Of a stretch of 35,226 bases of DNA, positions 1 to 8,650 are shown piece by piece. Both the position numbers and the translations under genes were made by a program. Under the pieces are notes generated by a model. That model was given only the letters and a program-made list of their open reading frames with translations. It was not told the DNA's origin and did no database searches. The first letter of the stretch is position 1. Each line of letters begins with the position of its first letter. Source of the stretch: Planctomycetaceae bacterium (lineage in GTDB: Bacteria; Planctomycetota; Planctomycetia; Pirellulales; Pirellulaceae); the NCBI GenBank assembly GCA_002862205.1, contig PKCN01000010.1, positions 1 through 35,226 on the forward strand, read 5' to 3'.

Positions 1-1762
1 CAGCTAGGACGACAACCGGAAGAGAGCGTGGCGTTTTTGCCTCGCGAGCTCGAAATGCCAAAATACGGATTGCCTGCAATCTCCTGTTGAAATCACCGGA
101 GAAGTCGCTTGGACTTTCATGTTCCAGCATTTGCTCGAACACAACATCAAGGCTTGGTTGGTCCACGCCAATTCGCCCCAGTGCCCACAGTGTCCATGTT
201 TGCTGCATTTCTGTGAGTGACATGGATTTCAAAATCTGATGCAATTCTTCAGTAACAACAGCTCCACGGCGCACCAGCTCATCCTGCGCATCAATCCGAT
301 GCACCGGCAACGGAGATGCGAATTGCGTGACGAGTTCCCTGACTGATTTTTCTCTCAACGGAACCGACTGATCTGCTTCACGATTACCTGCGGCCTTCTC
401 CATGGCGACACGGTAGACACGGCCTTCGTTCACCAATTTTCCGTCTTTCCATTCTGCCCCATATCCCCGACTCCACCCAAGAATCCATAAGGCACCATCC
501 GGCCCGACTTCCATGTCAGTGGGACGGAATAGGGAATCCCCACCGACGATGAACGGCTCCCAATCACCTGACGCTGGCCGCATCAAAGCGCCATCCCACT
601 CTGGTCGCCACACATAGGTAGTCTTGTTCAACCAATCATTAATAAAAAACGCATCTCGATATTGGAGCGGAAAGTTCAACCCGTCACCAAAAACAATCCC
701 AGTTCCAGACCCTTCAAAAAGAGGACCGCTCACGGGTGCCGATGGTGGGTGCGGCTCTGGCGTCCAATGCGCGCTCCACGGGTGATTCCAGCCAAAATGA
801 GCTCCATAAAACGGCATGATGATTCGGTCACCACCGGTCTGGTCATTGTCAGTGCCCAACCAGTTGAATTGACTGTCCATCGTTATGTCCCAAGGATTAC
901 GAAAACCCCGCGCGACAATCTCAAGATTGGTGCCGTCTTCGTTGCATCTCAAGACTCCTCCATCCAATCCCCAGTCATCGTTTGGATCATGGAAACTGCG
1001 TTGATAATTTTCTTTGCTGAAAACCTTGGGCTCGGGCATGTCCGGCGCATGGGCAGGGCTTTCAACCCCCCATAGCTCGCGGAATGGCTTTGGAGCAAGG
1101 CGATCAGGCAGGGTCAAACCCTTCGAGTTGCCCTTGCTCATGTACAGCTTGCCATCAGGAGCCCAATTCAACCCATGCAAGCCATGCTCAAGGTTTCCGA
1201 GATCCGTATACAGTCGAATGTATTGGTCAGCCTCATCGTCACCATCCAGATCGCGCACCACAGTCAAGTCAGGAGCATTCGCGATCCACAAATCATTTCC
1301 GTGCCAAGCCAACGCCTGCACCGCATTGAAGCCCGTTGCAAACACCTTTTTCGTATCTGCCCTGCCATCGCCCGTGGTGTCAGACAAAATGACAACGCTG
1401 TCTCCGGGGGTTTCCGGAGTCGGCTTCCGGTATTGCGGTCCCATGCCGACAAACAGACGTCCTCGTGAATCGAAAGCCATCGAACAGGGCTGACGAACGA
1501 GCGGTTCGCTGGCAAACACGGTAACCTCAAAACCATCAGGCACCGTGGGTAACGACTCGCGATCAGCGTGACGATCATGAAAATCGTTTGCTGAAACATG
1601 AAAGGAACACGCGACATACGACAAAAGGCCTGACAAAAAGGCAATGCATGCCATTCCGTTTCTGCATGCATCAGCACATCCCCGACCAGCAGTCCATGAT
1701 CGGACAACTGACTCTCGAAATTCCACAAGAGAAACGCAGGCCATGAAACTAAAGAACGACAT
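1..1762 (-). CDS. PVC-type beta-propeller dehydrogenase-like protein (Piru_Ver_Nterm family), 3' end outside window
   Basis: The frame is open from ATG 1762 to the window edge, about 587 codons. After a hydrophobic segment (MACIAFLSGLLSYVACSF) comes VPDGFEVTVFASEPLVRQP, the typical opening of planctomycete/verrucomicrobial 'putative membrane-bound dehydrogenase' proteins with a soluble-glucose-dehydrogenase-like propeller. Propeller-type motifs follow: AFDSRGRLFVG, DTTGDGRAD, LNWAPDGKLYM, RGFRNPWDITMD, GPDGALWILGW. From about residue 470 the sequence becomes helical and HEAT-like. Family members often end in a cytochrome c domain, but that part lies outside the window. Start choice: ATG 1762 has GAGG 8 nt upstream; ATG 1654 would give a tidier signal peptide but lacks a Shine-Dalgarno. 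It is an exported putative oxidoreductase of unknown substrate. Family is confident, function is not. Confidence 0.85.
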   Translation of the reverse strand, partial: MSFFSFMACVSLVEFRESVVRSWTAGRGCADACRNGMACIAFLSGLLSYVACSFHVSANDFHDRHADRESLPTVPDGFEVTVFASEPLVRQPCSMAFDSRGRLFVGMGPQYRKPTPETPGDSVVILSDTTGDGRADTKKVFATGFNAVQALAWHGNDLWIANAPDLTVVRDLDGDDEADQYIRLYTDLGNLEHGLHGLNWAPDGKLYMSKGNSKGLTLPDRLAPKPFRELWGVESPAHAPDMPEPKVFSKENYQRSFHDPNDDWGLDGGVLRCNEDGTNLEIVARGFRNPWDITMDSQFNWLGTDNDQTGGDRIIMPFYGAHFGWNHPWSAHWTPEPHPPSAPVSGPLFEGSGTGIVFGDGLNFPLQYRDAFFINDWLNKTTYVWRPEWDGALMRPASGDWEPFIVGGDSLFRPTDMEVGPDGALWILGWSRGYGAEWKDGKLVNEGRVYRVAMEKAAGNREADQSVPLREKSVRELVTQFASPLPVHRIDAQDELVRRGAVVTEELHQILKSMSLTEMQQTWTLWALGRIGVDQPSLDVVFEQMLEHESPSDFSGDFNRRLQAIRILAFRAREAKTPRSLPVVVLA

Positions 1763-2133
1763 GATTCCAACCTCTGACAGGGACATCCTTCATTGGTAAG
1801 TTACCGCTGCCGTGGCATCAGCACCTTGCAACACTTGACCGCCAACGGAAGCCGCCAAAACCATTGATAACTTGTCACGTCAATCATAATACAAGTTGTG
1901 AAACTTGACAGACGCGGCAACCAAGGTCACTTCAAAAACAGGGCTGCTTTTCATTGCTTACACAACCACACTTGCAACGGTTGCCCTCCCAAAGGATGCA
2001 GGAGTAATGAAATCCATATTTGATGGGGGGCCAGAACAAAACACTTCTTGTGAAGGGTGTTTGCAGTAGATCAAACCGATATGAAGTGCCGCGCAACCCG
2101 AACAAACACACCCACGGGCGTCCAAAACTCTGA
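1763..2133. other. Intergenic region between DUF1501 and the propeller gene
   Basis: About 370 bp with no convincing gene. An open frame of 79 codons on the minus strand has no recognisable family or clear ribosome binding site. The only structure I see is the palindrome and promoter-like hexamers near 1883-1911. Confidence 0.5.
1883..1911 (-). promoter_or_regulatory. Candidate sigma70-like promoter with palindrome in the spacer
   Basis: Read on the minus strand, CTGTCA (1911-1906) and TATGAT (1888-1883) are 17 bp apart, a fair -35/-10 pair facing the gene that starts at 1762. The palindrome CAAGTT-tcac-AACTTG (1907-1892) fills the spacer and touches the -35. It could be an operator, or a hairpin after the DUF1501 gene ending at 2134. 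Seen in sequence only; planctomycete promoters are poorly defined. Confidence 0.35.
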
Positions 2134-3606
2134 TTAAACCAGGATTGGCTTGACGATCTCACCGTGGACATCCGTCAGCCGATAACGTCGTCCCTGGTGT
2201 CGATAAGTCAGTCGCTCATGATCGATTCCCAGCAGGTGCAGGATCGTGGCTTGCAAATCATGAACATGAACACGATTCTCAGCGATGTTGTATCCATATT
2301 CGTCAGTCTTTCCGTGGCTGCTTCCTGGTTTGATCCCACCACCGGCCATCCACATGGAATAACAACGCGGGTGATGATCACGACCAAACTGATTGCCATT
2401 GAGTTGCCCCTGACAATAATTCGTGCGACCAAATTCGCCTGCCCAGACAACCAGCGTATCGTCCAGCATTCCTCGCTGCTTCAAATCCTTGACGAGCGCT
2501 GAAGAGGCTTGATCTGTTTCACGACACTGATTGCGAAGTCCCCCGGGTAGACCACCATGCTGGTCCCAGCCGGGATGATAGAGCTGGATAAAACGCACGC
2601 CACGTTCGGCAAGGCGACGCGCCAACAGACAGTTGGCGGTGTATGAACCGGGTTTGTTTACGTCGGGACCGTAGAGGTCCAAAGTCTCCTTGGACTCACC
2701 TGCAACATCAACCACCTCAGGTACAGAAGATTGCATTTTGAAGGCCAGTTCATACTGCGCGATGCGGGTTTCAAGCTGAGGGTCGGGCTGCTGATCCAAT
2801 TGCAGGTAATGCAGCTCCTCCAAAGCATCAAGCATCCGCTTTCGACTCGCTGAATCGATTCCTTGAGGATTGTTCAGGTACAGAACGGGATCCTTGCCTG
2901 AACGAAATCGCACTCCCTGATGCTTGGCAGGAAGAAAACCACTCCCCCAAAGCCGGGACACCAACGGTTGTCCTCCCTTGTTCCTGGTCACCATGACAAC
3001 GAATGATGGCAGGTTCTGATTCGCAGTTCCAAGGCCATAGCTGAGCCATGCCCCCATGCTGGGCCGACCTGGAAACTGTGAACCTGTTTGAATGAAGGTC
3101 ACCCCCGGACCATGGTTAATCGCTTCGGTATACATCGAGTTCACAATGCACATGTCATCAGCGATCTCTGAGGTGTGTGGCAACAATTCACTCAACCATT
3201 GTCCTGACTCCCCGTGCTGAGCAAACTTGAAAGGCGAACCTACCAACGGGAAACTCGACTGATTGCCACTCATGCCGGTCAGACGTTGTCCCTGCCGGAC
3301 CGAATCTGGCAACTGCTGCCCATGGACTTTGTTCAAGTGGGGTTTGTGGTCCAGCAGATCGATTTGCGATGGGCCACCACTTTGAAACAAAAAGATCACA
3401 CGCTTAGCCTTGGCCGCATGATGTGTTCCGGACAACGCCGCGCCAGAAAAATTGGCAAGATTGCCTTGCTGTGTCTCGCCCGCCTGCGTTTCCGAACGAA
3501 GCAAATCGGACAAGCCAATGGCACCCATTCCCATCCCGAAACCATGCAGGAACCGACGGCGTGACATACCCCATGCAGGGTCAAAGCCTGTGCATTTCAA
3601 ATTCAT
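2134..3606 (-). CDS. DUF1501 protein, cassette A (Tat-exported, alkaline-phosphatase-like fold)
   Basis: 490 aa. The N-terminus holds a twin-arginine motif (SRRRFLHGFGMGMGAIGLSD), so export of a folded protein is likely. Family features are FLFQSGGPSQIDLLDHKP, the NHGPGVTFIQTG region, RRLAERGVRFIQLYHPGWDQHG, VVWAGEFGRTNY, GRDHHPRCYSMWMAGGG and the C-terminal HDLQATILHLLGIDHERLTYRHQGR (read in parts). DUF1501 (PF07394) belongs to the alkaline phosphatase/sulfatase-like superfamily; the Asp/His-rich motifs fit metal binding, but no substrate is established. ATG 3606 was chosen because AGGAA lies just upstream and overlaps the TAG stop of the PSD1 gene; only 7 bp separate the two genes. A longer frame starting at 3639 would overlap that gene. 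Almost certainly co-transcribed with PSD1. Confidence 0.93.
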   Translation of the reverse strand: MNLKCTGFDPAWGMSRRRFLHGFGMGMGAIGLSDLLRSETQAGETQQGNLANFSGAALSGTHHAAKAKRVIFLFQSGGPSQIDLLDHKPHLNKVHGQQLPDSVRQGQRLTGMSGNQSSFPLVGSPFKFAQHGESGQWLSELLPHTSEIADDMCIVNSMYTEAINHGPGVTFIQTGSQFPGRPSMGAWLSYGLGTANQNLPSFVVMVTRNKGGQPLVSRLWGSGFLPAKHQGVRFRSGKDPVLYLNNPQGIDSASRKRMLDALEELHYLQLDQQPDPQLETRIAQYELAFKMQSSVPEVVDVAGESKETLDLYGPDVNKPGSYTANCLLARRLAERGVRFIQLYHPGWDQHGGLPGGLRNQCRETDQASSALVKDLKQRGMLDDTLVVWAGEFGRTNYCQGQLNGNQFGRDHHPRCYSMWMAGGGIKPGSSHGKTDEYGYNIAENRVHVHDLQATILHLLGIDHERLTYRHQGRRYRLTDVHGEIVKPILV

Positions 3607-3613
3607 TGTGTTC

Positions 3614-6600
3614 CTATCGTTTAGTGACACATTCATCATGATTGATCAGAGTGTTGGCAACACTGGCCCAGGCTGCGATGGAAGCCAGAGATTCATTCGA
3701 CATGGCATTGGCATGCGGCTCTAATCCTCCTGCCGATTCTCCGTTCAGATAAAACTGGATCTTGCCGGACTTGAAGTCCGCCGTACATACCACATGTGTC
3801 CATTCGCCAGCCGCTGGTCCGCGATCAGCCAGAACCACAGTGTCCCCGCAAATGAAACGCAAACCACCATGCAAATCCAACAGCAGGCCATCCGCTTTGC
3901 CCGGAGTGATTTTATCCCACAGACGTCCCCCACCAGCAGCGGCTGGCTTGACCCAGGCTTCCAGCGTCAGTCCCCCGGAAAATTCCATAGCCGCAGTTTT
4001 CTGAAACGTCTCAGGTCCACCCGAGGAAGGCAGCGCACTGGAAATCACTGCCTTCACCGCGCCGACAACGTCTTGATCACGTGACAAGGCGGCCAAGCCC
4101 TTGACCTGAGCCTCACTCATGGGCACCGCGAAAACGCTTGCTCGACCAAATTCGCCTGCAAACTTCTCCTGCCCACTGGGAGTCGAACCTAGACGAAAGT
4201 CGTGCGTGTTGGCTGGCAACCCAAACTCAACCGTTGACTTGCGATAATCACCAAATTCTCCATTGGAAAGATACTCAAGAGCTGCTTCAGGATTGGCAAG
4301 AAAATGATCGCGTTGAGCTACATAGAGACGTTGAATGACCAGGCTTTCCTGTTGACTGGGATGGCGACTGGTCAGCATCCGAAACATGTCGTTAGCAATT
4401 GCATCATCAGCATTTCTTCCATGCTGATCCAGTAGCCGCTGACCCAGCGCACGGCCCGCCTCGACAAACTGCGGTCCGTTCAACATAGCCAACGCTTGCA
4501 GTGGTGAGGAAGTACGTTCACGCTTGACGCGACAGACATCCCGTTTGGCAGCATCAAGTGCCATCATGACGGGCGCTGGTCCCGTACGTTTCCAATAGGT
4601 GTAAAGTGACCTCCGATACAAACCCTCTCCTTTGTCGGGGGAGGACGGTTTGAAAGAGGCAGCCAGTTCATACGGTTTCACGGGTGGTCCACCGATCTTG
4701 TCCACCAACAAGCCACTAGCGGCGAGAACATTGTCCCGCAACATTTCTGCAGGCCAGCGATAGGAGGGCGCACGAGCCAAAAGCTCATTCTCCGGATCAA
4801 TCTTCAACAATTGCCCGGATACGACACTCGATTGCCGATAAGCGGTTGACATCACCATCTGCTTCAACAACCGCTTCACATCCCAACCACTTGCAACGAA
4901 ATCGTTTGCCAACCAATCGAGCAACTCAGGGTGCGTTGGCAATGCACCCTGCCTGCCAAAATCCTCGGGAGTGCGGACAATCCCATGACCAAAAACGAGT
5001 TGCCAATAATGGTTAACGGCGACTCGAGCAGTGAGAGGATGATCGGGATCCATCATCCATTTTGCAAGTCCAAGCCGATTCGATGGTAGCGACGGGTTCA
5101 TGGCTGGCAGCACGTCAGGCGTCGCTGCCTGAACTTGCTCCATGCGGTTGCTGTATTCACCGCGTTGCAACACAAAAGATTCTTTGGGCTGTGGCAATTC
5201 ACGCATCACCATGATCTCGGTCGCCCGATCAAGCGTAGTGCACAGTTGTGCTCTCAGTGATGCCAACTGTGTTCGAAACTCAACATGCTGGTCTGAGGCA
5301 TTCAACGTCAAGTGCTGGATCAACATTCTCCGCTGCACATCCGAAATTTGTTCCACACCTTTGAGATTCTTCAACTGGTCGAGGATTTTTTGTTGATCAT
5401 GTTTCAGTGCGACTTCCAAATCCGATATTTGTCGATCAAAAACCCGAAACGATGAAACTTCCCCTTTGGTGAAACCACGATCTCGAAATCTGGCACCGAT
5501 GGCAATCGTGTTCCCTCCACCACCCGTAATGTTTTTGGTCAATTTGTCTTTAACAACATCGACCTCTGCACGTTTGCCATCAATAAAAATTGAAATGCCT
5601 TTGGCTGAGCTGCTTCCGTCGTAGGTGACCGCCACATCAACCCAGCGTTTCACAGGAATCACTTGTCTGGTTTTCACACTGATGGCGTTGCCTGGCCAGA
5701 AATGAATCAAAGACGCACTCAACTTGCCATCCTCAATCAACAACTCATAACCACGACTCCCGGCATCAGTCCAAGCTCTTGAGCGATGAAAAACGACGGC
5801 ACGCTGTTTTGCATCAGGGGTTTTTAGTGACAGACTGACTGAAAACGGTGCATGACGTTTGAAGTTACCAGTTTTCAAGGTAATCGCATCGTCACCGGTC
5901 AACTGTGCTGCAGGCTGACCACGCCGATCGGTTGTCTTTGAATTACGGCCCCCGACCACGTTAAAATCGACTGTTTCGACCGGGTCACTACCCTGGGCCT
6001 GTAAAGCAACTTCCACCAACTCAGCTTTTGGCAAAGCGTTGAACCTGGTTGTTTCCGGTTCTTCGATTGCATCAAGCTGCGATTGCAGTGCCACAATCTG
6101 CTTCTTCTGTTCATCATTGAAGATTGCAAGCGTGGGCGTTGGCACTGAATTGGTGAAGTATGAATAGAGCCCTGATTCATCGATGTTGTTGAAGTAGGAA
6201 AACAGCTGGTAATATTCTTTCTGTGATAGCGGATCGTACTTGTGATCATGACACCGGGCGCATTCAAGCGTGAGCCCCATGAAAGCGGTAGCAAAGGTCT
6301 GCGTTCTGTCCACGACATACTCAACGCGAAACTCTTCCTCAACACTGCCACCTTCAACTTTTTGAGGGTGCAAACGATTGAAAGTCGTCGCCAATACCTG
6401 GTCATCCGAGGCCTCCGGAAGCAAATCACCTGCCAGTTGCTCGATGACGAACTGATCATACGACATGTTTGAATTGAAGGCTCGGATCACCCAGTCACGC
6501 CACGGCCAGACATACCGGTCACGGTCCACTTGATATCCGTAGGTATCGCTGTACCGAGCAACATCCATCCAGTCCGAAGCCATCCGCTGGCCATAATGAT

Positions 6601-7231
6601 CTGAACGCATCAAGCGATCGACCAGCTTGCCATAGGCATCCGTAGAGTTATCACCCAAAAAGGCATCCATTTCACTCAGCGTCGGTGGCAATCCGGTCAA
6701 ATCCAGCGTGACACGTCGTATCAATTTTTCGCGGGATGCCAACGTTGAATAACCCAAGCCCCGAGACTCCAGCTTGGACAGCAAAAAGTGGTCAATCTGA
6801 TTACTTACACGCCCTTGCGAGACAACCTTGGGCAGGTCAGGTTGCCCTCGCTTTTCGAAGGCCCAATGTTTTTTCCAGATCGCACCCTGTGCTATCCACT
6901 CGGAAATCAGCTTTTTCTCTTCCTTAGAAACGGCAAGGTTCGATTCCGGGGGTGGCATCACCTCATCGATATCATCAGAAAAGATACGTCTGACAAGTTC
7001 ACTGGCTTCTGGTTTTCCCGGAACGAGAACGTCAAACGCTGCCTCTTTCAGATCCAATCGCAGCTCTGCTTCGCGTGTACCGCTGTCTGGACCATGGCAA
7101 ACATAACAACGATCTGAAAGGATCGGTCTGATATCGCGATCGAAATCCACTTGTCCCGCTGCCTGCTGCGCAAACGCAACACACAGAAAACAGTGAGAAG
7201 ACAGTGCAAGGATCAAGCTGAATTTTCGCAT
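3614..7231 (-). CDS. PSCyt1-DUF1549-LamG-DUF1553(PSD1) protein, cassette A, with a second LamG-like domain in the tail
   Basis: 1205 aa, exported (signal peptide about 1-21, AFAQQA). Domain order: PSCyt1 cytochrome with CYVCH at 42-46; DUF1549 about 145-345, holding a second CxxCH (CARCHDHKYDP, 324-328); a LamG/concanavalin-like domain about 450-605; DUF1553 from about 715, with HPLTARVAVNHYWQLVFG and [21 protein letters not shown] second LamG-like stretch (LTLEAWVKP, GEWTHVVCT, IQFYLNGE; about 1085-1170) sits inside the DUF1553 tail, because the usual ending (ASVANTLINHDE) resumes after it. That makes it longer than the two other copies here. Role: exported haem protein typical of planctomycetes, biochemically uncharacterised; LamG domains suggest carbohydrate binding (inference). 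No clear Shine-Dalgarno before ATG 7231. Confidence 0.93.
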   Translation of the reverse strand: MRKFSLILALSSHCFLCVAFAQQAAGQVDFDRDIRPILSDRCYVCHGPDSGTREAELRLDLKEAAFDVLVPGKPEASELVRRIFSDDIDEVMPPPESNLAVSKEEKKLISEWIAQGAIWKKHWAFEKRGQPDLPKVVSQGRVSNQIDHFLLSKLESRGLGYSTLASREKLIRRVTLDLTGLPPTLSEMDAFLGDNSTDAYGKLVDRLMRSDHYGQRMASDWMDVARYSDTYGYQVDRDRYVWPWRDWVIRAFNSNMSYDQFVIEQLAGDLLPEASDDQVLATTFNRLHPQKVEGGSVEEEFRVEYVVDRTQTFATAFMGLTLECARCHDHKYDPLSQKEYYQLFSYFNNIDESGLYSYFTNSVPTPTLAIFNDEQKKQIVALQSQLDAIEEPETTRFNALPKAELVEVALQAQGSDPVETVDFNVVGGRNSKTTDRRGQPAAQLTGDDAITLKTGNFKRHAPFSVSLSLKTPDAKQRAVVFHRSRAWTDAGSRGYELLIEDGKLSASLIHFWPGNAISVKTRQVIPVKRWVDVAVTYDGSSSAKGISIFIDGKRAEVDVVKDKLTKNITGGGGNTIAIGARFRDRGFTKGEVSSFRVFDRQISDLEVALKHDQQKILDQLKNLKGVEQISDVQRRMLIQHLTLNASDQHVEFRTQLASLRAQLCTTLDRATEIMVMRELPQPKESFVLQRGEYSNRMEQVQAATPDVLPAMNPSLPSNRLGLAKWMMDPDHPLTARVAVNHYWQLVFGHGIVRTPEDFGRQGALPTHPELLDWLANDFVASGWDVKRLLKQMVMSTAYRQSSVVSGQLLKIDPENELLARAPSYRWPAEMLRDNVLAASGLLVDKIGGPPVKPYELAASFKPSSPDKGEGLYRRSLYTYWKRTGPAPVMMALDAAKRDVCRVKRERTSSPLQALAMLNGPQFVEAGRALGQRLLDQHGRNADDAIANDMFRMLTSRHPSQQESLVIQRLYVAQRDHFLANPEAALEYLSNGEFGDYRKSTVEFGLPANTHDFRLGSTPSGQEKFAGEFGRASVFAVPMSEAQVKGLAALSRDQDVVGAVKAVISSALPSSGGPETFQKTAAMEFSGGLTLEAWVKPAAAGGGRLWDKITPGKADGLLLDLHGGLRFICGDTVVLADRGPAAGEWTHVVCTADFKSGKIQFYLNGESAGGLEPHANAMSNESLASIAAWASVANTLINHDECVTKR

Positions 7232-7896
7232 CTACTTTTTGGTTCCATACAAGGAAAAACCGTCGCCGTCCCTGTGAGGCAATAACGCGTTTGACATGAA
7301 CAGGATGTACAAGTCACAACACATCCATGAATCTCCGAGAGTTTCTGTCAGAGGAGTCCACGATACATTCACCAGTTCACTGTGTTCACATTATGCCCAC
7401 CACAACCCACAACGTCTTGTAGAAAAGTGTTAACAATTTACACATTTGACTCGTAATCAGAGTCCCGGTGCGGCTCAATCACACGATCGTCGCGAACAAT
7501 CTTCCCATCTTCTCGCTCACACCCCGTGTTGATCGAAAAACATGGCTCGATGTCGTTGTGAATTCACTGTGGGCACACCACGGGTTCCTGACCCACGGCA
7601 CACCTGCCCAAAGTCATGGCGCTCACAATGACAGACCGCAGAGGCATTTGAAATTGTGTGGCAGGACACTCAGCGGGACCCGATTTCAGAGTCGCCATGG
7701 ACCGAAGAGGATCACTTCTGACATGTTCAAATGCAGGCCCGCTCTAAAGATGGAACGATGACTACCCAAATTAATAGGAATGAGTGGCACAGCCCCCTTA
7801 ACCAACACCCACACGCAGAAAACCGTATTAGCAGGGCCGTTTTAACGCGTGCACGATCGATTTTGTGATTCTTATTGGATAGGAGCCTTGGAAATC
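7232..7896. other. Divergent intergenic region between cassette A and the FGE-like gene
   Basis: About 665 bp. The longest frame (7468-7761, +) is low complexity in domain terms and matches no family I know. There are small dyads, TGTGttCACA (7381-7390) and TGTTAACA (7429-7436), in an AT-rich stretch that may contain divergent promoters. I see no RNA gene. Confidence 0.45.
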
Positions 7897-8598
7897 ATGA
7901 AACACATCACCAATTCAATCGGCCTTGAGTTCGCGTCCATCCCAGCGGGCGAATTCAAGATGGGAAGCATGGAGGGCGATGAGGACGAACGTCCGATTCA
8001 CGCCGTCACCATCAGCGAAGATTTTCATCTTGGGTGCTATCCCGTCACCCAACGTCAATACGAAAAATTGATGGGTGAAAACCTGAGCACGTTTCGAGGT
8101 TTGAATTATCCCGTGGAGCGTGTCAGCTGGAATGATGCCAACGAGTTTTGCCGTCGGCTGTCAGAGTCAACGGCAGAACGGGACGCAGGTCGCATTTATC
8201 GCTTGCCCACGGAAGCAGAATGGGAATATGCATGCCGCGGCGGAGCGGAGACTCGATACTGCTTTGGCGACGATCCTTCTGCGCTCGGCGACTTTGGCTG
8301 GTTCAAGCAAAATGCAGAAGAAACCACGCATGCGGTGGGAGAGAAAAAACCCAATGAATGGGATCTCCACGACATGCATGGGAACGTTTGGGAGTGGTGC
8401 CACGATTGGCTGGGAAATTATTCGCCCGAGTTGGCGATCGATCCTCAGGGTCCGGAATCAGGAACACGGCGTATTTTCCGTGGTGGCAGTTGGCGCGACG
8501 ATTCTGACGACTGCACTTCGAGCTTTCGCCTTCGCTTACCACCAAGTTCACGTTACTGCCTGCTCGGTTTCCGAGTTCACCTGCAGCATCGAAAGTAA
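7897..8598 (+). CDS. FGE-sulfatase (SUMF1) domain protein, probably not an active formylglycine-generating enzyme
   Basis: 233 aa, a single SUMF1/FGE-sulfatase domain (PF03781) from end to end: FASIPAGEFKMGS (12-24), PVTQRQYEKLMG (49-60), VERVSWNDANEFCRRLS (73-89), YRLPTEAEWEYACRGG (101-116), WDLHDMHGNVWEWCHDW (155-171), FRGGSWRDDSDDC (194-206) and LGFRVHLQ. Aerobic FGE uses two copper-binding Cys five residues apart (human Cys336/Cys341). Here the first position is Asp201 and only Cys206 remains, so classical sulfatase activation is unlikely. No signal peptide, so probably cytoplasmic. The start at ATG 7897 follows AGGAG (7881-7885); an upstream start at 7849 is possible but has no support. 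Family certain, role unknown; members also occur as ligand-binding or enzyme domains. Confidence 0.9.
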   Translation: MKHITNSIGLEFASIPAGEFKMGSMEGDEDERPIHAVTISEDFHLGCYPVTQRQYEKLMGENLSTFRGLNYPVERVSWNDANEFCRRLSESTAERDAGRIYRLPTEAEWEYACRGGAETRYCFGDDPSALGDFGWFKQNAEETTHAVGEKKPNEWDLHDMHGNVWEWCHDWLGNYSPELAIDPQGPESGTRRIFRGGSWRDDSDDCTSSFRLRLPPSSRYCLLGFRVHLQHRK

Positions 8599-8608
8599 GC
8601 GTTACACA

Positions 8609-8634
8609 CGTTCAAATCCAGAACACCTTGAACG
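8609..8634. terminator. Weak inverted repeat between convergent genes
   Basis: CGTTCAA (8609-8615) and TTGAACG (8628-8634) form a 7-bp stem with a 12-nt loop between the convergent stops at 8598 and 8651. There is no T-run, so terminator function is only suggested by position. Confidence 0.2.
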
Positions 8635-8650
8635 AGGTTGCGTTGGCCGA

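Noticed and set aside
1264-1770. Open frame of 168 codons on the minus strand
   Set aside because: Out of frame with the propeller dehydrogenase-like protein, which shows clear family motifs over the same bases.
5899-6459. Open frame of 186 codons on the minus strand
   Set aside because: Alternate frame of the DUF1549 region of PSD1 (cassette A).
7468-7761. Open frame of 97 codons in the divergent gap
   Set aside because: No ribosome binding site, no recognisable domain, and a His/Arg-rich composition unlike the neighbouring proteins.
7897-8598. Calling this gene the sulfatase-activating FGE
   Set aside because: One of the two catalytic Cys positions is Asp, so the activity cannot be assumed from the fold or from nearby sulfatases.
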